From contig NZ_BAABRU010000016.1 of assembly GCF_039545135.1 (NCBI RefSeq), forward strand, positions 1-64,000: a stretch of DNA of 64,000 nt, in the 5' to 3' direction. Positions 60,852-64,000 of the stretch are shown here, piece by piece; positions within the stretch are counted from its first letter, which is position 1; each line of letters begins with the position of its first letter. The stretch is from Herpetosiphon gulosus. Lineage in GTDB: Bacteria; Chloroflexota; Chloroflexia; Chloroflexales; Herpetosiphonaceae. A model generated the notes under the pieces. That model searched no databases and was not told the DNA's origin. It saw only the letters and a program-made list of their open reading frames with translations. A program made the position numbers and the translations under genes.

Positions 60852-61871
60852 TCACTGCAATTTATAGTGCGTCCGAATGACGCGGCTAACCTCGGCCAAC
60901 AGGCCAAGTGCGTGATCGGCATGGTTTGGCTCGTGTTGAGCGAGACCATGTGCGATAGTTAATAACGAGCCATCAAGCATGCGACTGTTGAGTATATCGT
61001 GATCGAGTGCTTCACGTAATAATTCAGTCCATTCGTTGATGACATCACTGACCTGAATTTCAGCCAGTTGCGCGGGATCACTGGGCAAACATTCCCAAAT
61101 AATCGCCCCGCCATTTTCTAAATAATCATTGATGCACTTGCCACAAGCCAGCAAATCTTGGCGTTGTTGTTTGCTACACACCAATACCCGCATGCCGCTA
61201 TTGATCAACAAGGGCCAATCGACGGCGATACCAGTTGGTGCAATCCCACAAGCAATCGGGCTATGTTGAATTGCTTCAGCCAACAAACCATAGGCTTCAG
61301 CTTGGCTAATTGGGCTAAATGGATGCGCTTGGGCATTCCAAAATGGCTCAATCAAACAGACCCAACCTTGGATATCGTGGATGCGCAATTCGCGTGCTAG
61401 CCAACCAATCCGTAAGTGTAAATGCTGTGTCAAGACCTCGCGCAAGCGTTGATCGGCCAATAATGGTCGTTCTTGGTCATCGACAAGCGTCAAACCTAAG
61501 CTCAACGGCCCATATAAACCAAAACCCAAGGCTTGTGGTAGCAACTGACGATCATTAAGCCATGGCGTATGATCAAGCAATTGTTCAACGCTGTCAACTG
61601 CCACATGACCAACCGTATTTTCGAGATAGGCCAATTGATGGGCTTCAAGCTGGCGTTCGAGCTGAGCTAGATCGAAGTGTGGGTCGCTGTTCAAACCAGG
61701 AAAACCATGGGTGCTCAAACGCCATAAGGGCTGAGCAACAAAGGTTGGGGCAACCGGATAGCCCTGAGTCCAACGCATTTGGGCTGCCCAGGCACTTGCC
61801 TGATTGGTGTAGGGCAGATCAAATGGGGCAATCGCTTGACAGCGAAACTCACTGGCTAGCGTTGGCGGCAT
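60852..61871 (-). CDS. MetE/UROD-like TIM-barrel protein under SAM-riboswitch control
   Basis: A 339-aa protein resembling the C-terminal (catalytic) half of cobalamin-independent methionine synthase and related UROD-fold proteins. Residue patterns include LWRLSTHGFPGLNSDPHFDL, LPQALGFGLYGPLSLGLTLV, WVCLIEPFWNAQAHPFSPIS and AIIWECLPSDPAQLAEI. The usual zinc ligand pair HxC of MetE is not clear; CSKQQ and ACGKC offer other Cys residues. It overlaps mtnA by 23 bp (ATG at 61871, GAGG before it), so it shares the SAM riboswitch. This supports a role in methyl transfer to homocysteine or in methionine salvage, but the assignment is tentative. Confidence 0.55.
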   Translation of the reverse strand: MPPTLASEFRCQAIAPFDLPYTNQASAWAAQMRWTQGYPVAPTFVAQPLWRLSTHGFPGLNSDPHFDLAQLERQLEAHQLAYLENTVGHVAVDSVEQLLDHTPWLNDRQLLPQALGFGLYGPLSLGLTLVDDQERPLLADQRLREVLTQHLHLRIGWLARELRIHDIQGWVCLIEPFWNAQAHPFSPISQAEAYGLLAEAIQHSPIACGIAPTGIAVDWPLLINSGMRVLVCSKQQRQDLLACGKCINDYLENGGAIIWECLPSDPAQLAEIQVSDVINEWTELLREALDHDILNSRMLDGSLLTIAHGLAQHEPNHADHALGLLAEVSRVIRTHYKLQ

Positions 61872-62925
61872 TGGCAGCCTCAACCATGGTTTGCAAATGT
61901 TCAGCAAAGGGCGGGTAGGCAATGCCTTGTTCGGTAATAATTGCCGTTACCAAGTGGGCTGGAGTCACATCAAAAGCCGGATGCGCCACCTTAATGCCTG
62001 CTGCCGCAATTGCCTGTTGCCCAATATGGGTAACTTCTTGGCTTGAACGTTGCTCGATTGGAATTGCCGCACCATTGGCAGTCTGCAAATCAATGGTCGA
62101 TGTTGGTGCCGCAACATACAATGGAATATTGTGCGCTTTGGCCAACACCGCCAACCCATAGGTGCCAATTTTGTTGGCAACATCGCCGTTAGCCGCAATC
62201 CGATCCGAGCCAACAATAATACAATCAACCTGGCCTTGCTGCATAAAATAAGCGGCCATGTTATCGGTAATTAAAGTTAAATCGATGCCTGCCTGTTGCA
62301 ATTCCCACGCGGTAAGGCGTGCGCCCTGCAAGAATGGTCGGGTTTCATCGACCCAAACATGAATTGGCTGACCATCCTCATGAACTGCGCGAATTGGTGC
62401 GAGGGCTGTGCCATAGGCTGCCGTAGCTAAACCACCAGCATTGCAGTGGGTCAGCACATTGCGTGATTGAGCCAACAGCACTTTGCCATGTTGGCCAATT
62501 GCGCGACACATTGCCTCGTCTTGGTCGCGAATTGCCTCGGCCTCAGCCAACAACCGCTGGCGTAATTGATCAACCTCAAGTGTTTGATTTGCCTGCGCTA
62601 CGTCGAGCATGCGCTGTGTGGCCCAAGCTAAATTGATCGCCGTAGGCCGCGCTTCATCAAGCAGCGCTTTGGCTTTGGCTAGTTTTTCGAGCAATTTACT
62701 GCTGGTTTGGGCCGTGCTGCGTTGGGCTGCCAAGGCCATGCCATAGGCTGCCGTGATGCCAATTGCTGGAGCGCCTCGCACTTGCATTGAGCGAATTGCT
62801 TCAATCACGCTATTTAAATCCTCACAACGCACAATATCCAGCGTGGCTGGCAAGCGACGTTGGTCGATCAAACAGGGAACTTTATCCCACCAAACAGTTT
62901 TGAGTACTTCAGCCATTGGTTGCAT
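61849..62925 (-). CDS. mtnA: S-methyl-5-thioribose-1-phosphate isomerase
   Basis: A 358-aa enzyme of the methionine salvage pathway, converting 5-methylthioribose 1-phosphate to the ribulose form. Motifs: SMQVRGAPAIGITAAYGMAL, LTHCNAGGLATAAYGTALAP with the catalytic Cys, ETRPFLQGARLTAWELQQAG, ITDNMAAYFMQQGQVDCIIV and GSDRIAANGDVANKIGTYGL with the catalytic Asp. It is the first gene behind a SAM-I riboswitch. Other mtn genes are not in the window. The ATG at 62925 lies 5 bases after the riboswitch U-tract. Confidence 0.97.
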   Translation of the reverse strand: MQPMAEVLKTVWWDKVPCLIDQRRLPATLDIVRCEDLNSVIEAIRSMQVRGAPAIGITAAYGMALAAQRSTAQTSSKLLEKLAKAKALLDEARPTAINLAWATQRMLDVAQANQTLEVDQLRQRLLAEAEAIRDQDEAMCRAIGQHGKVLLAQSRNVLTHCNAGGLATAAYGTALAPIRAVHEDGQPIHVWVDETRPFLQGARLTAWELQQAGIDLTLITDNMAAYFMQQGQVDCIIVGSDRIAANGDVANKIGTYGLAVLAKAHNIPLYVAAPTSTIDLQTANGAAIPIEQRSSQEVTHIGQQAIAAAGIKVAHPAFDVTPAHLVTAIITEQGIAYPPFAEHLQTMVEAANAANASQ

Positions 62926-62930
62926 TACAC

Positions 62931-63065
62931 AAAAAAACCTCTCAGAGAGAGGCCCGCATGCTCAAACTCATCTATCAGGCCGAACCTGCAGGATTTGGCA
63001 CCTTCCAAAAATGGGGTTGCCGGGCTTCGTCGGGCCAGTCCCTCTGCCCATCTCGATGAGAGATC
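62931..63065 (-). ncRNA. SAM-I (S-box) riboswitch with intrinsic terminator
   Basis: The minus strand reads CTCTCATCGAGATGGGCAGA, GGGACTGGCCCGACGAAGCC, CGGCAACC, then GGTGCCAAATCCTGCAG and GATAGATGAG. This is the S-box consensus in order: P1, the GGCAGAGGGA k-turn region, CCCGAYGAAGCCCGGCAACC, and GGUGCCAAnUCCUGC. A terminator follows (GAGAGG/CCTCTC, seven T at 62937-62931). With SAM bound it should stop transcription of mtnA and the MetE-like gene. Confidence 0.97.
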
Positions 63066-63168
63066 GCTTATTCACTGATTTTCCACAGTTCGGTTGGCGA
63101 TTATAGCATAGTCAATTGCTTGTGACAAATGGCTTTTAGCGCGATTTGGGCAGGTTGCCCAAGTTGGC

Positions 63169-64000
63169 TCAATGGCGATCAAGCCGAAAGATCGTTGCAT
63201 CGGGGTTAGTTCTTTGACACAAGCGATCGCGCAAAAGTTCGGCGGCGACTACACTATAGGTGATGCCATTGCCGCCATAGCCCAGCGCCACCAAAATTCG
63301 TGGCTGATCGGGCAGATTGTCGATGTAGGGCAGGCCATCGCTGGTTTCGCCAAAAGTGCCAGCCCAACGATAATCGATATGCAGCGGAATATGCGGGAAA
63401 AATTGATTAAAACGTTTGGTTAATTTGGCGGCTTTGCGTTCAAGCAAGGCATCGCGTTTAGCAGGCAGATCAATCTGATCATCTTCGCCGCCGATGATCG
63501 CCCTCCCTTCGCTGGTGGTACGCAGGTAGACATATGGTCGAGCGCTTTCCCAAATCAAACATTGCTCATACCAGCCACTAAAATCGGTTAATGGCTCGCT
63601 GGCAAGTGCATAGCTGCTGCGAAATTTTACCAATTTGGGCTTGATATAGTGTTGAGCTTCATAGCCTGCCGCCAAAATCAAGTATTTGGCATGAATTTGA
63701 CAACCTGTTTCGGTGGTGACCGTCACGCCAGCGCTATCGGCCTGCCATTCTTTGGCCGCAGTTCGATCAAAGATTTGTACGCCACGTTGCGCTGAATGTT
63801 TGAAGATCGCATGGGCTAGTTGAAAGGCATCAACCTCACCCGCATTGTAGGAATACAGCGCCGCCGGAGCGGTAAAACTAAACCGTTCACCAATTGCGCC
63901 TTTGTCGAGGTAGTCTAAGTTGAAACCATAAGCTTGACGTAAGGCGAATTCTTGGCGCAATTGTTTGACATGCCAACGGCTACTTGCCAAATATAAACTG
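63169..64000 (-). CDS. FAD-dependent amino-acid-oxidase-type oxidoreductase, N-terminus beyond window
   Basis: At least 276 C-terminal residues of a DAO-fold flavoprotein; the frame is open to the window edge, so the Rossmann start is missing. Seen are YNAGEVDAFQLAHAIFKHSA, the ILAAGYEAQHYIKPKLV loop closing the FAD site, RPYVYLRTTSEGRAIIGGED, RWAGTFGETSDGLPYIDNLP and the final FAD motif VALGYGGNGITYSVVAAELL. This pattern is close to the YurR/PuuB-like group of amine or glycine oxidases. Substrate unknown. The 5' part should lie to the right. Confidence 0.85.
   Translation of the reverse strand, partial: SLYLASSRWHVKQLRQEFALRQAYGFNLDYLDKGAIGERFSFTAPAALYSYNAGEVDAFQLAHAIFKHSAQRGVQIFDRTAAKEWQADSAGVTVTTETGCQIHAKYLILAAGYEAQHYIKPKLVKFRSSYALASEPLTDFSGWYEQCLIWESARPYVYLRTTSEGRAIIGGEDDQIDLPAKRDALLERKAAKLTKRFNQFFPHIPLHIDYRWAGTFGETSDGLPYIDNLPDQPRILVALGYGGNGITYSVVAAELLRDRLCQRTNPDATIFRLDRH

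Overview
The window looks like the chromosome of a filamentous gliding Chloroflexota bacterium close to Herpetosiphon. This is inferred from gene content, moderate GC, dispersed GC-rich palindromic repeats and the style of the secreted proteins; no rRNA gene is present to test it. About 46 genes or gene fragments can be supported, plus one SAM riboswitch, several promoter/operator sites, terminators and a small mobile element. No tRNA, rRNA or CRISPR array was seen.

Layout. 1-2000: start of an IS3-type transposase, a small secreted protein, and an ECF sigma factor with its ZAS-type anti-sigma factor. 2100-14700: carbohydrate region with xylA-xylB behind two LacI-type operators, an NADP/F420-type reductase whose 3' end carries an 846-bp inserted element, a complete Opp/Dpp-type ABC transporter (SBP, two permeases, two ATPases) and a GH5 glycosidase. 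14790-25400: a CYP102 (P450-BM3-like) fusion divergent from a TetR regulator across two identical-type palindromes, a GH2 beta-galactosidase, a methyltransferase, a GH43 xylosidase and a SpoU rRNA methyltransferase.

25460-35690 is the defence island. A six-gene type III-D-like CRISPR effector operon encodes HD-less Cas10 with GGDD, a Csm3-like RAMP, Csx10, a double RAMP, a Csx19-like protein and a large TIGR03986-like RAMP. Next to it, on the opposite strand, lies a gene with a probable SAVED (cyclic-oligonucleotide sensor) domain, bracketed by two 93-bp direct repeats. This pairing is the best candidate for an undescribed system: Cas10 could make the messenger and the SAVED protein could sense it.

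35690-56400: ruvA, secreted beta-helix proteins, an LLM flavin oxidoreductase, an SH3 lipoprotein, a DUF2277/DHFR-like pair opposite an HxlR regulator, a large secreted fascin-plus-beta-helix protein behind a 32-bp perfect palindrome, a CPA2 antiporter with a divergent MarR regulator, a TetR-P450 pair, an alpha/beta hydrolase, a Baeyer-Villiger-type monooxygenase, a photolyase and a secreted metalloprotease. 56380-63110 is a SAM/methionine cycle cluster on the minus strand: SAM-I riboswitch, mtnA, a MetE/UROD-like gene, an adenosine/sugar kinase, ahcY and metK. Together they make SAM, break down SAH, recycle adenosine and salvage methylthioribose. An FAD amino-acid-oxidase-type gene runs off the right edge.
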